Notes: generated by a model from the sequence alone, not told the origin. A DNA stretch of 64,000 nucleotides from Lysinibacillus boronitolerans JCM 21713 = 10a = NBRC 103108 (GCF_000772935.1 NZ_JPVR01000070.1:62001-126000), one strand, 5' to 3'. Positions 1-9,474 are shown, counted from the first letter of the stretch. Numbers and translations: made by a program.

Positions 1-5
1 TAAAA

Positions 6-1163
6 ATGACTGAACACGAAAATAAACGCTTTGTCATTTCTCAGGAAAATTGGTCCCTCCATCGTAAAGGGCACCAGGACCAGCAACGCCATATGGAAAA
101 AGTGAAAGATGCGATTAAAAATAATTTACCTGATTTAGTTAGCGAAGAAAGTATTGTGATGTCCAATGGTCGCGAGGTTATTAAAATACCAATTCGGTCA
201 CTTGATGAATATAAGATTCGATATAACTATGATAATTCTAAGCATGTAGGGCAAGGACAAGGGGATAGTAGTGTTGGAGATGTAGTAGCGCGCGATGGAA
301 GTAAGGCCAATCAGGCTCCAGGTAAAGGAAAAGAAGCGGGTGACAAGCCTGGCCAAGATTATTATGAAGCGGAAGTCAGTATTGAGGAAATTCAAAATGT
401 TTTATTCCATGAACTAGAGTTACCTAATTTACAGCAAAAAGAAAAGGCAGATATTAAAACAGAAAAAATAGAGTTTAATGATATTCGAAAAAAGGGACTC
501 ATGGGTAATGTCGATAAAAAGCGTACCATTTTAAATGCATTAAAGCGCAATGCGATGCATGGGAAAGCAGAAATAACGCCAATCCACAATGACGATTTAC
601 GTTTTAAAACATGGGATGAAGTGGAGAAACCAGAATCCAAGGCAGTAGTGCTCGCCATGATGGATACAAGTGGCTCGATGGGAGCATTTGAAAAATATTG
701 TGCCAGAAGCTTCTTCTTTTGGATGACGAAATTTTTACGATCAAAATATGAAACAGTAGAAATTGAATTTATTGCTCATCATACAGAGGCAAAGGTTGTT
801 ACAGAAGAGGAATTCTTTACAAAGGGTGAAAGTGGAGGAACCATTTGTTCTTCAGCTTATAAAAAGGCATTGGAATTAATTCAGGATAAATATCATCCAT
901 CTCGCTACAATATTTATCCTGTCCATTTTTCAGACGGTGAAAATATATCGATGGATAATGAAAAGTGCTTAAAGCTAGTAGGAGAATTAATGGATGTATC
1001 CAGCATGTTTGGCTATGGTGAGGTGAATCAGCATAACCGTTTCTCAACGCTTATGTATACGTATAAAAAAATTGATGATCCTAAATTTAGATACCATATT
1101 CTGAGAAAAAAAGGCGATGTCTATGACGCCTTAAAGAGCTTTTTCAAGAAAAATGAAGAGTAA
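6..1163 (+). CDS. yhbH: YhbH family sporulation protein (DUF444)
   Basis: The 385-residue product matches the YhbH/DUF444 family, sporulation-associated proteins found with the PrkA kinase and SpoVR. The N-terminus is charged ([19 protein letters not shown]); a Gly/Lys-rich low-complexity linker lies near residues 80-115; the C-terminal half is von Willebrand A-like, with a DTSGSMG motif near residue 219 resembling a MIDAS metal site. spoVR follows 44 bases downstream in the same direction, the usual family order. The start lies 5 bases from the window edge, so its ribosome binding site and the expected upstream prkA cannot be seen. The molecular function is not established for the family; a spore-cortex role is inferred from the partnership. 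Confidence 0.9.
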   Translation: MTEHENKRFVISQENWSLHRKGHQDQQRHMEKVKDAIKNNLPDLVSEESIVMSNGREVIKIPIRSLDEYKIRYNYDNSKHVGQGQGDSSVGDVVARDGSKANQAPGKGKEAGDKPGQDYYEAEVSIEEIQNVLFHELELPNLQQKEKADIKTEKIEFNDIRKKGLMGNVDKKRTILNALKRNAMHGKAEITPIHNDDLRFKTWDEVEKPESKAVVLAMMDTSGSMGAFEKYCARSFFFWMTKFLRSKYETVEIEFIAHHTEAKVVTEEEFFTKGESGGTICSSAYKKALELIQDKYHPSRYNIYPVHFSDGENISMDNEKCLKLVGELMDVSSMFGYGEVNQHNRFSTLMYTYKKIDDPKFRYHILRKKGDVYDALKSFFKKNEE

Positions 1164-1207
1164 CAAGGAAGTTTGCTCAGCACCACGTTCAAAGGAGGGG
1201 GCGTAAC

Positions 1208-2611
1208 ATGGACACAAAAGAGCTTCATCGAGCAATAGATGAAATTACCGAAATTGCCTCAAGCTTTGGCTTAGATTTCTATCCAATGCGTTATGAAATT
1301 TGTCCTGCAGATATTATTTATACATTTGGCGCCTACGGTATGCCTACGCGCTTTTCCCACTGGAGCTTTGGTAAACAATTTCATAAAATGAAGCTTCAAT
1401 ATGATTTAGGGCTTAGTCAGATTTATGAGCTTGTGATTAATTCAAATCCTTGCTATGCATTTTTACTCGATACCAATACATTAACGCAAAATAAATTGAT
1501 TATTGCCCACGTTTTAGCACACTGCGATTTCTTCAAAAATAATATACGTTTTTCTAATACAAGAAGAGATATGGTAGAAAGTATGACCGCAACCGCGGAG
1601 CGAATAGCTGGCTATGAGAGAGAATATGGCAAGGATGAGGTGGAGCAGTTTTTAGATGCTGTTTTAGCTATTCAAGAGCATATTGATCCATCTATTTTAC
1701 GACCGAAGCTATCCTGGAGTGAGGAGGATGAGCTTGAGGAGGAAAAACCACCAGCAAAATCACCGTACGATGATTTATGGAGTATAGAAGAAAAAGAAAA
1801 AGTTTATAAACCAATCCGACGCCGATTAAGGCAATTTCCTCCTCAGCCAGAAAAGGATCTGTTGTTATTCTTAGAGGAGCATAGCCGTGAATTGGAAGAC
1901 TGGCAACGAGATATATTAACAATGATGCGAGAGGAAATGCTTTATTTTTGGCCTCAGTTAGAAACAAAAATAATGAACGAGGGTTGGGCCTCCTTCTGGC
2001 ATCAACGAATCATGCGGGAGCTAAAGCTAACAACTGCTGAAACAATCGAATATGCCAAATTAAATGCGGGGGTTGTGCAGCCTTCCAAAACATCGATTAA
2101 TCCATATTATCTTGGGATTAAAATTTTCGAGGATATTGAAAATCGTTATAATAACCCTACTGAGGAAATGAAACGGTTAGGTGTTTTGCCAAATACAGGA
2201 CGTGAAAAGATTTTTGAGGTTAGAGAGGTAGAATCAGATATTTCCTTTATTCGAAACTATTTAACAAAGGATTTAGCGAAGCGTGAAGATTTGTACTTGT
2301 TCCAAAAGAAAGGGAATGAATACCGTATAACGGATAAGGATCACGAGATGGTTCGCGATCAGCTTGTATCCATGCGTGTAAATGGAGGCTTCCCATACAT
2401 TGTCGTAAAAAATGGTGATTATTTGCGAAATGGCGAGCTATATTTAGTTCATGGCTATGAAGGGATGGAGTTAGATCCACACTATTTAGAAAATGTATTG
2501 CCTTATATTTACCAGCTATGGGGACGTCCTGTTCATTTAGAAACCTATGTGGATAAAAAGCCGATGCTTTATTCATATGATGGCACAAAAAACTATAAAC
2601 GCAATGTGTAA
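1208..2611 (+). CDS. spoVR: SpoVR family stage V sporulation protein
   Basis: A 467-residue protein with the SpoVR signature, including the FSHWSFGK block near residue 48, the NTRRDMVE segment and the conserved NEGWASFWH motif near residue 260. The length is typical of Bacillus SpoVR, which is needed for normal spore cortex formation in B. subtilis. A strong ribosome binding site (aaaggagggg) precedes the ATG. It forms a two-gene unit with yhbH and is closed by a terminator. The biochemical activity of SpoVR is not settled. No truncation or missing conserved block is apparent. Confidence 0.93.
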   Translation: MDTKELHRAIDEITEIASSFGLDFYPMRYEICPADIIYTFGAYGMPTRFSHWSFGKQFHKMKLQYDLGLSQIYELVINSNPCYAFLLDTNTLTQNKLIIAHVLAHCDFFKNNIRFSNTRRDMVESMTATAERIAGYEREYGKDEVEQFLDAVLAIQEHIDPSILRPKLSWSEEDELEEEKPPAKSPYDDLWSIEEKEKVYKPIRRRLRQFPPQPEKDLLLFLEEHSRELEDWQRDILTMMREEMLYFWPQLETKIMNEGWASFWHQRIMRELKLTTAETIEYAKLNAGVVQPSKTSINPYYLGIKIFEDIENRYNNPTEEMKRLGVLPNTGREKIFEVREVESDISFIRNYLTKDLAKREDLYLFQKKGNEYRITDKDHEMVRDQLVSMRVNGGFPYIVVKNGDYLRNGELYLVHGYEGMELDPHYLENVLPYIYQLWGRPVHLETYVDKKPMLYSYDGTKNYKRNV

Positions 2612-2614
2612 TAA

Positions 2615-2664
2615 AAAAACTTCTATCTGTTGAGGGTACCATCAAGCAGATAGAAGTTTTTTCA
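2615..2664 (+). terminator. Rho-independent terminator after spoVR
   Basis: A perfect 15-bp stem (2615-2629 with 2647-2661) ends in a T run, four bases after the spoVR stop codon. The following 180 bases to the next gene end show no other structure. Confidence 0.9.
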
Positions 2665-2845
2665 TCGTGTTGAAAAACAAAACCATCAATAGTCTTTTTG
2701 TGAAAGGTCATGCAATCAGTTGCAGGCTACTTGCTTTCCAGTTGCAGAGTACAGAGCTCTTCGTACTCCATAAAAAGGACGTTGGTGGAAAGGAAACAAT
2801 CACTCGTCTTGTTTTCTGCTACTGATATGACTTTTTTAAACAAAT

Positions 2846-3259
2846 CTACTCACCTTCTTCAGTTAATACATCAGGCTCTTCATTACTTTCACTATGGTTA
2901 GAGGATGAATGAATATCACTATCAATGACAAGACTATCCCGTACTTTAATGCCTTGTTGCCCACCAGCCTCGTCATTATTATTACCAGCAATACCACTTC
3001 TTCCATTACCGTCAGCAAATTGCGAATTGACGTTGCGTGTATGACTACCATTACTAGCATTTTGACCACCTTGGTTGGCATTTGTACCTACATCATGATT
3101 GATTTGGCCTCCGCCTTCCGCTCGTTGCTCAAAGTGAAAATCAGTATTTCCTATATTGAATGTAAAATTGATTGTTATATGATTCTTCCCTTGCTTGTTA
3201 GAGGATTCCTGCTCAGGTTCATCAGGTCCATAAAATTTTTTAGAATTAAAATTAGACAT
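2846..3259 (-). CDS. Asn/Gly-rich hypothetical protein
   Basis: I do not recognise this 137-residue protein. It has no signal peptide or membrane segment. Residues 25-45 contain an alternating hydrophobic stretch (HITINFTFNIGNTDFHF) that could be a beta strand; the remainder is low-complexity, rich in Asn, Gly, Ser and Gln, with an acidic tail. A good ribosome binding site (gggaggagaaacg) lies before the ATG on the minus strand, which supports it over the overlapping frames on both strands. Such composition occurs in spore-surface proteins, and spoVR is adjacent, but that link is only a guess. Confidence 0.6.
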   Translation of the reverse strand: MSNFNSKKFYGPDEPEQESSNKQGKNHITINFTFNIGNTDFHFEQRAEGGGQINHDVGTNANQGGQNASNGSHTRNVNSQFADGNGRSGIAGNNNDEAGGQQGIKVRDSLVIDSDIHSSSNHSESNEEPDVLTEEGE

Positions 3260-3380
3260 CGTTTCTCCTCCCTTCCTTTCCTATTACTATTAAGATATTA
3301 GTGCTTCGTGAACCCACCTGTACGTGTAGCCATGTTACCTAGAGAAAAGGTAGGAGTTCTAGATGGAAACTCAACGATTT

Positions 3381-3410
3381 TTGCTATCTATCCAATAAAT
3401 TTGTTAAAAT
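3381..3410 (+). promoter_or_regulatory. Probable sigma-A promoter of the radical SAM gene
   Basis: TTGCTA (3381-3386), an 18-base spacer and TAAAAT (3405-3410) form a reasonable sigma-A promoter. Transcription would begin near 3417, downstream of the first in-frame ATG (3413), which favours the TTG start at 3455. Confidence 0.45.
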
Positions 3411-3454
3411 GAATGAGATTTGATTATTTAGTGAATGGGAACGGAGAAGTAACA

Positions 3455-4330
3455 TTGAAAACATTTAAAAAGGTTTATATAGAAATTACGAGTGTCTGTA
3501 ATTTAGCATGTAGTTTTTGTCCACCAACAGCTCGTGCAAAAGGGCTTATTAAAGTCGAACAATTTAATAAAATATTAGATGAAATTCGTCCACATACAAA
3601 ATATATTTACTTGCATGTGAAAGGAGAGCCATTACTACATCCAAGAATTGATCAGCTATTAGATGCTGCCCATGCAAAAGGATTTAAAGTGAATATTACA
3701 ACGAATGGTACGCTAATTAAAAAGAACCGCGAGAAAATATTAGGAAAGCCAGCATTACGCCAAATTAATTTCTCGTTGCATAGCTTTGATGGGCATGAAG
3801 GCTCCGAAAATCGCGAAAAATATTTAGGGGATATTTTAGATTTTGTGCGAGATTCTAGGGAATACAATACGATTATTTCCTATCGTTTATGGAATCTACA
3901 ACAGGATCATGTTTCGGATGTTGCAGCCCGTCGCAACCGTGAGACTTTAGAAATGTTAGAAAATGAGTATAATCTTGATTACCGTATAGAAGAAAAAGTA
4001 GAGCCTGGAAAAGGGGTGAAAATTGCCCCTCATGTGTATTTAAATCAGGATCATGAGTTTAGATGGCCAAGTCTTCTAGAGCCTGAGGATGAAGGTAAGG
4101 GTTTTTGTCATGCACTGCGTAGTCAAGCAGCTATATTGGTGGATGGGACCGTTGTACCTTGCTGTTTGGATGGGGAAGGTGTCATAAATTTAGGAAATGT
4201 ACACGAAAAATCCTTCTCCGAAATTGTAGAAGGGGAACGTGCCAATAAGATCGTAGCAGGCTTCTCACGAAGGGAAGCTGTAGAAGAATTATGTAGAAAA
4301 TGTGGCTATCGTCAAAAGTTTGGTATGTAG
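3455..4330 (+). CDS. Radical SAM/SPASM domain protein
   Basis: A 291-residue radical SAM protein. The cluster motif is C15-x3-C19-x2-C22 (VCNLACSFC), followed by a GEP-type SAM contact (KGEPLLHP) and TTNGTL. The C-terminal part has further cysteines (GFCHAL, VPCCLDG, CRKCGY) of a SPASM-like auxiliary cluster domain. I chose the TTG at 3455 because ggagaag lies just before it; an ATG at 3413 would add 14 residues but has no ribosome binding site. SPASM enzymes commonly modify peptides, but no precursor peptide or maturase partner is visible nearby, so the substrate is unknown. Confidence 0.85.
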   Translation: MKTFKKVYIEITSVCNLACSFCPPTARAKGLIKVEQFNKILDEIRPHTKYIYLHVKGEPLLHPRIDQLLDAAHAKGFKVNITTNGTLIKKNREKILGKPALRQINFSLHSFDGHEGSENREKYLGDILDFVRDSREYNTIISYRLWNLQQDHVSDVAARRNRETLEMLENEYNLDYRIEEKVEPGKGVKIAPHVYLNQDHEFRWPSLLEPEDEGKGFCHALRSQAAILVDGTVVPCCLDGEGVINLGNVHEKSFSEIVEGERANKIVAGFSRREAVEELCRKCGYRQKFGM

Positions 4331-4356
4331 CTACTAAAAGTTATGTTGAATAAAGA

Positions 4357-4395
4357 AGCAGCTCCACTGGTCATTGACCGTTGGAGCTGTTTTTC
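4357..4395. terminator. Terminator between convergent genes
   Basis: An 8-bp stem (4359-4366 with 4382-4389) is followed by a T run on the plus strand. It serves the radical SAM gene and overlaps the end of the convergent XRE gene. Confidence 0.75.
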
Positions 4396-4760
4396 TTTGA
4401 TTGAGAATCAATGGTATCTAAAAAATCCTTCGTAATACGAACTACATATTTGACCTCGTCTAAATTTCGTTCTCTTAATAATGAGCGATGAATGTCTAGC
4501 ATGAGGTTTTTCTCCTCAATATCAGTAACGCCAGATAATTTTTGAAAATTAAATAGCTCCTCAGGGGTAATGTCTAATGCCTTCATGATTGTTTCCAAAG
4601 TACTTAAGGTAATATTAGATTGTCCATGCTCAATATTGGAAACCCTTCCTTTACTGAAACCTAACTTCCCTGTCCTTTCAGCCACTTCTTCTTGGCTAAG
4701 TCCTTTAGATAACCGAATAATCCGAAGTTGTTCACCTACTAGCTTTAAAAAATCTGACAT
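4371..4760 (-). CDS. XRE-family transcriptional regulator
   Basis: A 129-residue protein with an N-terminal helix-turn-helix of the XRE/Cro type (about residues 8-62: LSQEEVAERTG, SKGRVSNIEHGQS, TLSTLETIMKALDITPEELF) and a C-terminal helical tail rich in Arg, Lys and Asp that could mediate oligomerisation. The ATG at 4760 has gaggtg six bases upstream; a GTG three codons earlier is less likely. It is divergent from the HsdS-like gene, with a palindrome containing a -10 box in the shared intergenic region, so it may control itself and that neighbour (inference). Confidence 0.88.
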   Translation of the reverse strand: MSDFLKLVGEQLRIIRLSKGLSQEEVAERTGKLGFSKGRVSNIEHGQSNITLSTLETIMKALDITPEELFNFQKLSGVTDIEEKNLMLDIHRSLLRERNLDEVKYVVRITKDFLDTIDSQSKKNSSNGQ

Positions 4761-4811
4761 ATGATTCACCTCTAAGTTAAAAGCTAGTGAAAAACAATGG
4801 AAATGACTATA

Positions 4812-4831
4812 CTATTATAGTGGTATAATAG
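4812..4831. promoter_or_regulatory. Palindrome overlapping divergent -10 boxes
   Basis: CTATTATA (4812-4819) and TATAATAG (4824-4831) form a perfect 8-bp inverted repeat with a 4-base centre. Each arm carries TATAAT on one strand; the plus-strand copy is an extended -10 (TGGTATAAT). This is a plausible operator for the adjacent XRE regulator. A second extended -10-like sequence, TGGTACAAT, lies at 4851-4859. Confidence 0.45.
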
Positions 4832-4973
4832 AGAAAAAGTTATATTAAAATGGTACAATCTTTAGAGTAATACTTTATTCAGACAAATGACCTAAATAAA
4901 TAACTAGGTATAATGCGTTAATGAGGATTGTATTCAGGGTATTAATTGGGACAGAGGATTGGAGGGTTCATAT

Positions 4974-5627
4974 ATGGTGAAGCAGTTTTTTTTAGAAGAA
5001 ATAGCAAAAGTACAAATTGGTCATTTAATTGTGAATGATCAATGTTTTACTACGGAAGGTACTCCTTTTATCACCAAAGCAACACTATTGAAATTATTGG
5101 TAGATGATGATGCTAGTCAAGTACCAAAGATTGATCACACGGTTGATTCATTTGATTTGTCGCTAGTACCTGCAAAAAGCATCCTTCTCAATAAATTGAA
5201 TTTAAAGGAAACCCTTATTTATCAATGTAAAAAAGCTGTGTGTATCGGTCATGATATCATTGCCATTATTCCGAATGAATCCATTGTTGTTAGTGATTAT
5301 TTATTTCACTTTTTTAAATGGTATCAAATAAATAAAGAGAGGCGTCATATCTTTCGTTTAATAATTGAATTACCTCCTCTTGATATACAGCATAGAGTAG
5401 CTCAACTATTAAATGCTATTCAACATTTATTAATAAATAAAGATTCTTTAGTCACAGCGGTAGAAAAGCTTCCACAGTATTTCGATAATGTGTCAAAACA
5501 AGTGAATCAGCATTCGAAAAACTTACATCATAGCTTTGAACAGCTCCAATATCTATATGCTGATATGTTACATAAGGTTTTTAATGGAGATTTTCTAAAT
5601 GATTCCTTTCAAAGGTTGAGCAATTAA
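4974..5627 (+). CDS. Orphan HsdS-like half specificity subunit
   Basis: A 217-residue protein resembling one half of a type I restriction specificity subunit. The N-terminus (FLEEIAKVQIGHLI, then GTPFITKATLL) looks like the start of a target recognition domain. IELPPLDIQHRVAQLLNAI corresponds to the usual LPPLxEQxxIA block that begins the spacer helix, followed by a long helical region and LYADMLHKVFNGDF, like the family's C-terminal LFxxLLxxAFNGEL. The ATG at 4974 has ggaggg seven bases upstream. A normal HsdS has two such halves and is encoded with hsdM and hsdR; neither is present here. The sequence is divergent, so it may no longer serve in restriction. Confidence 0.68.
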   Translation: MVKQFFLEEIAKVQIGHLIVNDQCFTTEGTPFITKATLLKLLVDDDASQVPKIDHTVDSFDLSLVPAKSILLNKLNLKETLIYQCKKAVCIGHDIIAIIPNESIVVSDYLFHFFKWYQINKERRHIFRLIIELPPLDIQHRVAQLLNAIQHLLINKDSLVTAVEKLPQYFDNVSKQVNQHSKNLHHSFEQLQYLYADMLHKVFNGDFLNDSFQRLSN

Positions 5628-5630
5628 CAT

Positions 5631-5670
5631 AAGTCGGTGCAAATGGATTGGGCAATCCTTGCACCGACTT
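5631..5670. terminator. Hairpin between convergent genes
   Basis: A 12-bp perfect stem (5631-5642 with 5659-5670) plus four inner pairs sits between the HsdS-like gene and the convergent RNase J gene. It lacks a clear T run on either strand. Confidence 0.55.
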
Positions 5671-5671
5671 G

Positions 5672-7345
5672 CTAAATTTCAATAATAATTGGTAAAATCA
5701 TGGGCTTTCGCTTTGTTTGGGTAAATAAATATTGTCCAACAGCTCTTTTAATTTCTCGGCGAAGGACATGTATTTGCTGTCTGCCTTCTTCTTGAAGCTC
5801 ATTGACGATTTCCTTGGTAAGCACATTGACTTTAGTTAATAGTGCCTCGAAATCTTTTGCATAAACAAAACCACGTGAAATGGTATCGGGTTCTGAAATA
5901 AAAGCACCATCAGCTTTATTGAGTGTCAATACAATAACAAGCATTCCGTCTTCTGAAAGTTGCTTGCGATCACGGAGGACAATTCCTTCGACCTCACCAA
6001 TGCCAATCCCATCTACATACGTATCCCCAGCAGGAATTTTCCGTGTTTGCCTTGCCTTCGCATGTTCAATATCAACAACATCCCCATTTTTCATAATAAA
6101 TGTATGTCCCTTTTGAACGCCAACAGATTCTGCTAATAAACGATGTTGATGTAACATACGATATTCACCATGAATAGGAATGAAGAATTTAGGCTTCATA
6201 AAGGTCAGCATAAGTTTCAAGTCCTCTTGATGACCATGACCTGATACATGCATACCTGTATGACTGGAAGAACCATAAATAACCTTAGCACCAAGCTGGA
6301 ACAAATTGTCCACAATTCGAGAAACGCCCTTTTCATTACCTGGGATTGGTGAAGCGGCAAGAATGACTGTATCATCTGGCAAAACTTTTATCTCACGGTG
6401 ATTGCCATTTGCTATTCGTGCGAGGGCAGCTAGAGGCTCGCCTTGGCTACCAGTGCAGAGGACGACCACCTCTTCTGGTGGGAGGTATTTGACCTCTCGT
6501 GCATCAATTAACAGATCTTCTGGTACAAATAAATAACCTCGTTCAATCGCGACATCAACGACATTGACCATGCTACGCCCTACTAAAGCTAGCTTCCTAT
6601 TGGTGGCAATTGCTGCATGTACGATTTGTTGGATGCGATTAACATTTGAAGCAAAGGTTGAGATGATTACTTTTCGTTCAGCATGTAAAAAGGCTTCCTC
6701 TATATGATGCCCTACAAGTTGCTCAGAAGGGGTCAAACCTGGTCTTTCTGCATTTGTACTTTCTGAAATAAGAACAAGCACACCCTTTGAACCGATTTCA
6801 GCCATTTTATGAATATCAGCAAACTGGTTGTTAACGGGCGTTAGATCAAATTTAAAGTCTCCCGTATGGACAACATTTCCTTCAGGGGTAGCTAAAACGA
6901 TTCCTAAACAATCGGGTATACTATGATTAGTTCTAAAGAAACTAATATCGATTTGTCCTAAATGTAGGGCTGAATCAGCATGAATTTCAATTAAATCCGT
7001 TTCTCTTAAAAGTTTATGTTCCTTAAGCTTTAACTCAATAAGTCCGAGCGTGAATCGGGTAGCATACACAGGGACATTTAATTTTTTTAGTAAATAGGGA
7101 ATTCCACCAATATGATCCTCATGTCCATGCGTGACAATTAATGCCTTAATTTTCTCCTTATTATCAAGTAAAAACGTAATATCAGGAATGATTAAATCAA
7201 TTCCGAGCAGGGTTTCATCCGGAAATTTTGCTCCACAATCAATAATAATTATGTCATCTGCATATTGTACTACATACATATTTTTACCGATTTCATTTAT
7301 GCCACCTAGGGCGAATATGGATAATAGCTGTTTACTTGTTGACAA
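5672..7345 (-). CDS. rnj: Ribonuclease J
   Basis: A metallo-beta-lactamase/beta-CASP ribonuclease of 557 residues, close to the usual length of RNase J1. Visible motifs are HGHEDHIGG (zinc ligands), HTGDFKFD, and in the C-terminal half the HGH and HGEYRML blocks (SGHGHQEDLK, IPIHGEYRM). RNase J combines endonuclease and 5'-3' exonuclease activity in RNA turnover and processing. I chose the TTG at 7345 because aggaggg lies six bases upstream; the in-frame ATG at 7381 would add 12 residues with no ribosome binding site. Whether it is J1 or J2 cannot be settled without alignment. Confidence 0.9.
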   Translation of the reverse strand: MSTSKQLLSIFALGGINEIGKNMYVVQYADDIIIIDCGAKFPDETLLGIDLIIPDITFLLDNKEKIKALIVTHGHEDHIGGIPYLLKKLNVPVYATRFTLGLIELKLKEHKLLRETDLIEIHADSALHLGQIDISFFRTNHSIPDCLGIVLATPEGNVVHTGDFKFDLTPVNNQFADIHKMAEIGSKGVLVLISESTNAERPGLTPSEQLVGHHIEEAFLHAERKVIISTFASNVNRIQQIVHAAIATNRKLALVGRSMVNVVDVAIERGYLFVPEDLLIDAREVKYLPPEEVVVLCTGSQGEPLAALARIANGNHREIKVLPDDTVILAASPIPGNEKGVSRIVDNLFQLGAKVIYGSSSHTGMHVSGHGHQEDLKLMLTFMKPKFFIPIHGEYRMLHQHRLLAESVGVQKGHTFIMKNGDVVDIEHAKARQTRKIPAGDTYVDGIGIGEVEGIVLRDRKQLSEDGMLVIVLTLNKADGAFISEPDTISRGFVYAKDFEALLTKVNVLTKEIVNELQEEGRQQIHVLRREIKRAVGQYLFTQTKRKPMILPIIIEI

Positions 7346-7538
7346 CGTATTCCCTCCTATAGTTTTAAATAAAGCCATCAATAATTGCCTTTGCCATAGG
7401 TAGTATAGCTTTTAGCATTTCATCCTATACGAAATTTGCAGTGCGACTAATTGGATAGCACGAAGAATAGAATGGGGAGATAACAAAAAGCAAAGACAGC
7501 TCAGTGGAGCTAAAATCAAAATAAGAGGAGGCAGACCT

Positions 7539-8306
7539 TTGTCTAATTTTGTGCAACATGCCATTTTTGAGCATAGATTTTGGCTAGAAATCATGCAAAA
7601 CCATGCTCAATTTATTCATGACGCCCTTTATCCCTCAGAAGAGGATGATATTCAAAGAGCCCATACGTATATTTATCAATTCTCGCAGCTACTTACCTAT
7701 GTCCCTTCACTCGATGAAACAAATGCTGTATCTTTTTCAGTGTCTGTGGACGACAATGTTGAGCAATTTAAGCAGTTCAAGCTTCATCTACTTAGGCATC
7801 AATTATTGGGAGATATCGGGATTCATTTAACGCCTACGTTTGTCAACCATATGGTTAATGAATTAGAAGAATATCAAAATGTGCTGGGTTATTTGAAAAA
7901 AGGAGAAGCACCACCTATTTTTCATGAGCTTCATCATCATTTAGTTTGGCTTTTAGATGCCTCCGGACATGCAGGCATTATCAAGGATGATTTAGATGGT
8001 GTTGAGAAGCGCTTGAAGCAAAAGAGCCATGAGTTTGCCCAACACTTTGAGCAATTTTATTTAAAGGCTGTTGAATTAACAGGCTATTTACGTACGAATA
8101 TGAATTCCTTTCCTGCTTTAAAACGCTTTAATAAAGATGTTGAGCTTGAAATGACATTATTTAAAACATTTTTAAGAGAACTAGAAGAAATGGAGCTAAG
8201 TGCAGAGGTGCTAGGTACATTTACAGCTCCGATGGCGGATCATATGTGGCGTGAAGAGCAATACTATTTAACGAAGCTTGCACAGGCTAGAGAACAAGAT
8301 CAGTAA
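7539..8306 (+). CDS. DUF2935 family protein
   Basis: A 255-residue all-helical protein of the DUF2935 type. It begins HAIFEHRFWLEIMQNHAQFI and has repeated His/Glu-rich helices (FHELHHHLVWLLDASGHAG, then a HMWREEQYYL block near the end). The duplicated pattern suggests a ferritin-like four-helix fold able to bind metal, but no function is established for the family. The start is TTG at 7539 with agaggagg 8 bases upstream. It is monocistronic and followed by a terminator. Confidence 0.85.
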   Translation: MSNFVQHAIFEHRFWLEIMQNHAQFIHDALYPSEEDDIQRAHTYIYQFSQLLTYVPSLDETNAVSFSVSVDDNVEQFKQFKLHLLRHQLLGDIGIHLTPTFVNHMVNELEEYQNVLGYLKKGEAPPIFHELHHHLVWLLDASGHAGIIKDDLDGVEKRLKQKSHEFAQHFEQFYLKAVELTGYLRTNMNSFPALKRFNKDVELEMTLFKTFLRELEEMELSAEVLGTFTAPMADHMWREEQYYLTKLAQAREQDQ

Positions 8307-8312
8307 AACAAG

Positions 8313-8343
8313 AGGCTATCTAAACTCACTAGATAGCCTTTTA
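8313..8343. terminator. Terminator between convergent genes
   Basis: A 10-bp stem (8313-8322 with 8330-8339) followed by TTTT, between the DUF2935 gene and the L,D-transpeptidase gene, which ends at 8346. Confidence 0.85.
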
Positions 8344-8345
8344 AG

Positions 8346-8840
8346 TTAGGGATGAATCACTACTTCTGTTCCTATTGGCACAATACTGGCTAGCTCTTCA
8401 ACATCTCGATTTTGCATACGGATACACCCATGTGAAACAGCATGCCCAATCGAGCTAGGATCATTTGTGCCATGAATTCCATAGTGTTCTTTAGAAAGAC
8501 TCATCCACATCGTGCCAAAGGGGCCGCCAGGATTTGGTGCTTTATTGATGATCATAAAACTACCTACTGGTGTTTCGTGAAGCATGCGTCCAACTGCAAT
8601 CGGGTATTGTTTTTGAAGGATATTGTTTCTATATAAACGTAGCCATCGATTGTTGGTAGATATCTCAATACGGTAAGGAATTGTTTCGGGCTCGGGCAAG
8701 CCGGGGAGGATGATTTGTTGACCCATGAAAAGATGATCAGGCTGAATTCCTGGATTAGCAGCGATAATGGATGCCAAAGGTGTACGGTAATCTTGAGAAA
8801 TTTGAGCAAGGGTTTCACCAGCTTTGACAGTATGAATCAA
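8346..8840 (-). CDS. ykuD: LysM/L,D-transpeptidase (YkuD family)
   Basis: At 164 residues it has exactly the length of B. subtilis YkuD. Residues 1-48 are a LysM peptidoglycan-binding module ([16 protein letters not shown] ... MGQQIILP). The remainder is a YkuD catalytic domain with YGIHGTND and the active-site motif SHGCIRMQN carrying the nucleophilic Cys. The enzyme forms L,D cross-links in peptidoglycan; in B. subtilis it is a spore protein. There is no signal peptide, as in YkuD. The start is TTG with ggaggg upstream. Monocistronic, convergent with its neighbour. Confidence 0.93.
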   Translation of the reverse strand: MIHTVKAGETLAQISQDYRTPLASIIAANPGIQPDHLFMGQQIILPGLPEPETIPYRIEISTNNRWLRLYRNNILQKQYPIAVGRMLHETPVGSFMIINKAPNPGGPFGTMWMSLSKEHYGIHGTNDPSSIGHAVSHGCIRMQNRDVEELASIVPIGTEVVIHP

Positions 8841-8974
8841 TTATTATTCCCTCCAATGCAATGGTTTATTGTTCTACTATATGCTTCAAATGTTTTATGT
8901 AATTTTAGGAATGCAAGGTTTTTCTGTTTCTGGACAGAATAAGCAGTGACATTGCAGGATTAAGGGGCATAAAG

Positions 8975-9208
8975 ATGAAGGAATTTAAAATTACGTATTT
9001 TTTTGATGAGATACATTATGTTCGAAGATTCATTTTTATTGAATCGCAACAAGAGGCAGAAAAATTAGTGAAAAATGAACGTGATCAATATATTTCCTTT
9101 ACGGATAGTAGGGGGATATACCATGAACTGCACACAAAGCATGTACGAGTTATTCAAATAGCTGAGTATCATCGAATTGATAAAAGTGCGAAAGAGAAAG
9201 ACACATAA
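8975..9208 (+). CDS. Small hypothetical protein
   Basis: A 77-residue charged protein that I do not recognise. It starts MKEFKITYFFDEIHYVRRF, which looks like two beta strands, has a central Glu/Lys helix and ends in a basic/acidic tail. A modest ribosome binding site (aagggg) lies upstream. It heads a run of five small same-direction genes (8975-10627) spaced 12-100 bases apart. No membrane segment or known motif is visible. Confidence 0.55.
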   Translation: MKEFKITYFFDEIHYVRRFIFIESQQEAEKLVKNERDQYISFTDSRGIYHELHTKHVRVIQIAEYHRIDKSAKEKDT

Positions 9209-9252
9209 TCTGTTCAGCTTTACACACATTATAGGAAAAGGAGTGTGACAGA

Positions 9253-9462
9253 ATGGACATCGAAAAAATACCACATGAAAAGAAAATGTTCATGAATTTA
9301 AATAGTAAGGACAAGCCTGACATGGTTGAATCAGATACGATCAGTCTTTTCGATCTGCATGAAGATATGCAAACTGTAGATGCCATTCCGATAGAGGAAC
9401 TCAATAAGCGTGTAAAAAGAGAAGGCGACGAATTAATTGAAATGCAGCCAGATGAACTATAG
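9253..9462 (+). CDS. Small acidic hypothetical protein
   Basis: A 69-residue acidic protein (many Glu and Asp, few aromatics) with no recognised motif. It has a strong ribosome binding site (aaaaggagtg) 10 bases before the ATG. The gamma-SASP-like gene starts 12 bases after its stop, so the two are probably cotranscribed. That pairing suggests expression in sporulating cells, but this is inference. Confidence 0.6.
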   Translation: MDIEKIPHEKKMFMNLNSKDKPDMVESDTISLFDLHEDMQTVDAIPIEELNKRVKREGDELIEMQPDEL

Positions 9463-9474
9463 GAGGTAAAAATA

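Noticed and set aside
2909-3301. Plus-strand frame of 130 codons opposite the Asn/Gly-rich gene
   Set aside because: It lacks a ribosome binding site and is the antisense of a minus-strand gene with a good one; hydrophobic content comes from the complement of Asn-rich codons.
3363-3398. 11-codon frame with a strong aggtaggag site before the radical SAM gene
   Set aside because: It overlaps the likely promoter, is very short and has no conserved feature I can name; it may be chance.
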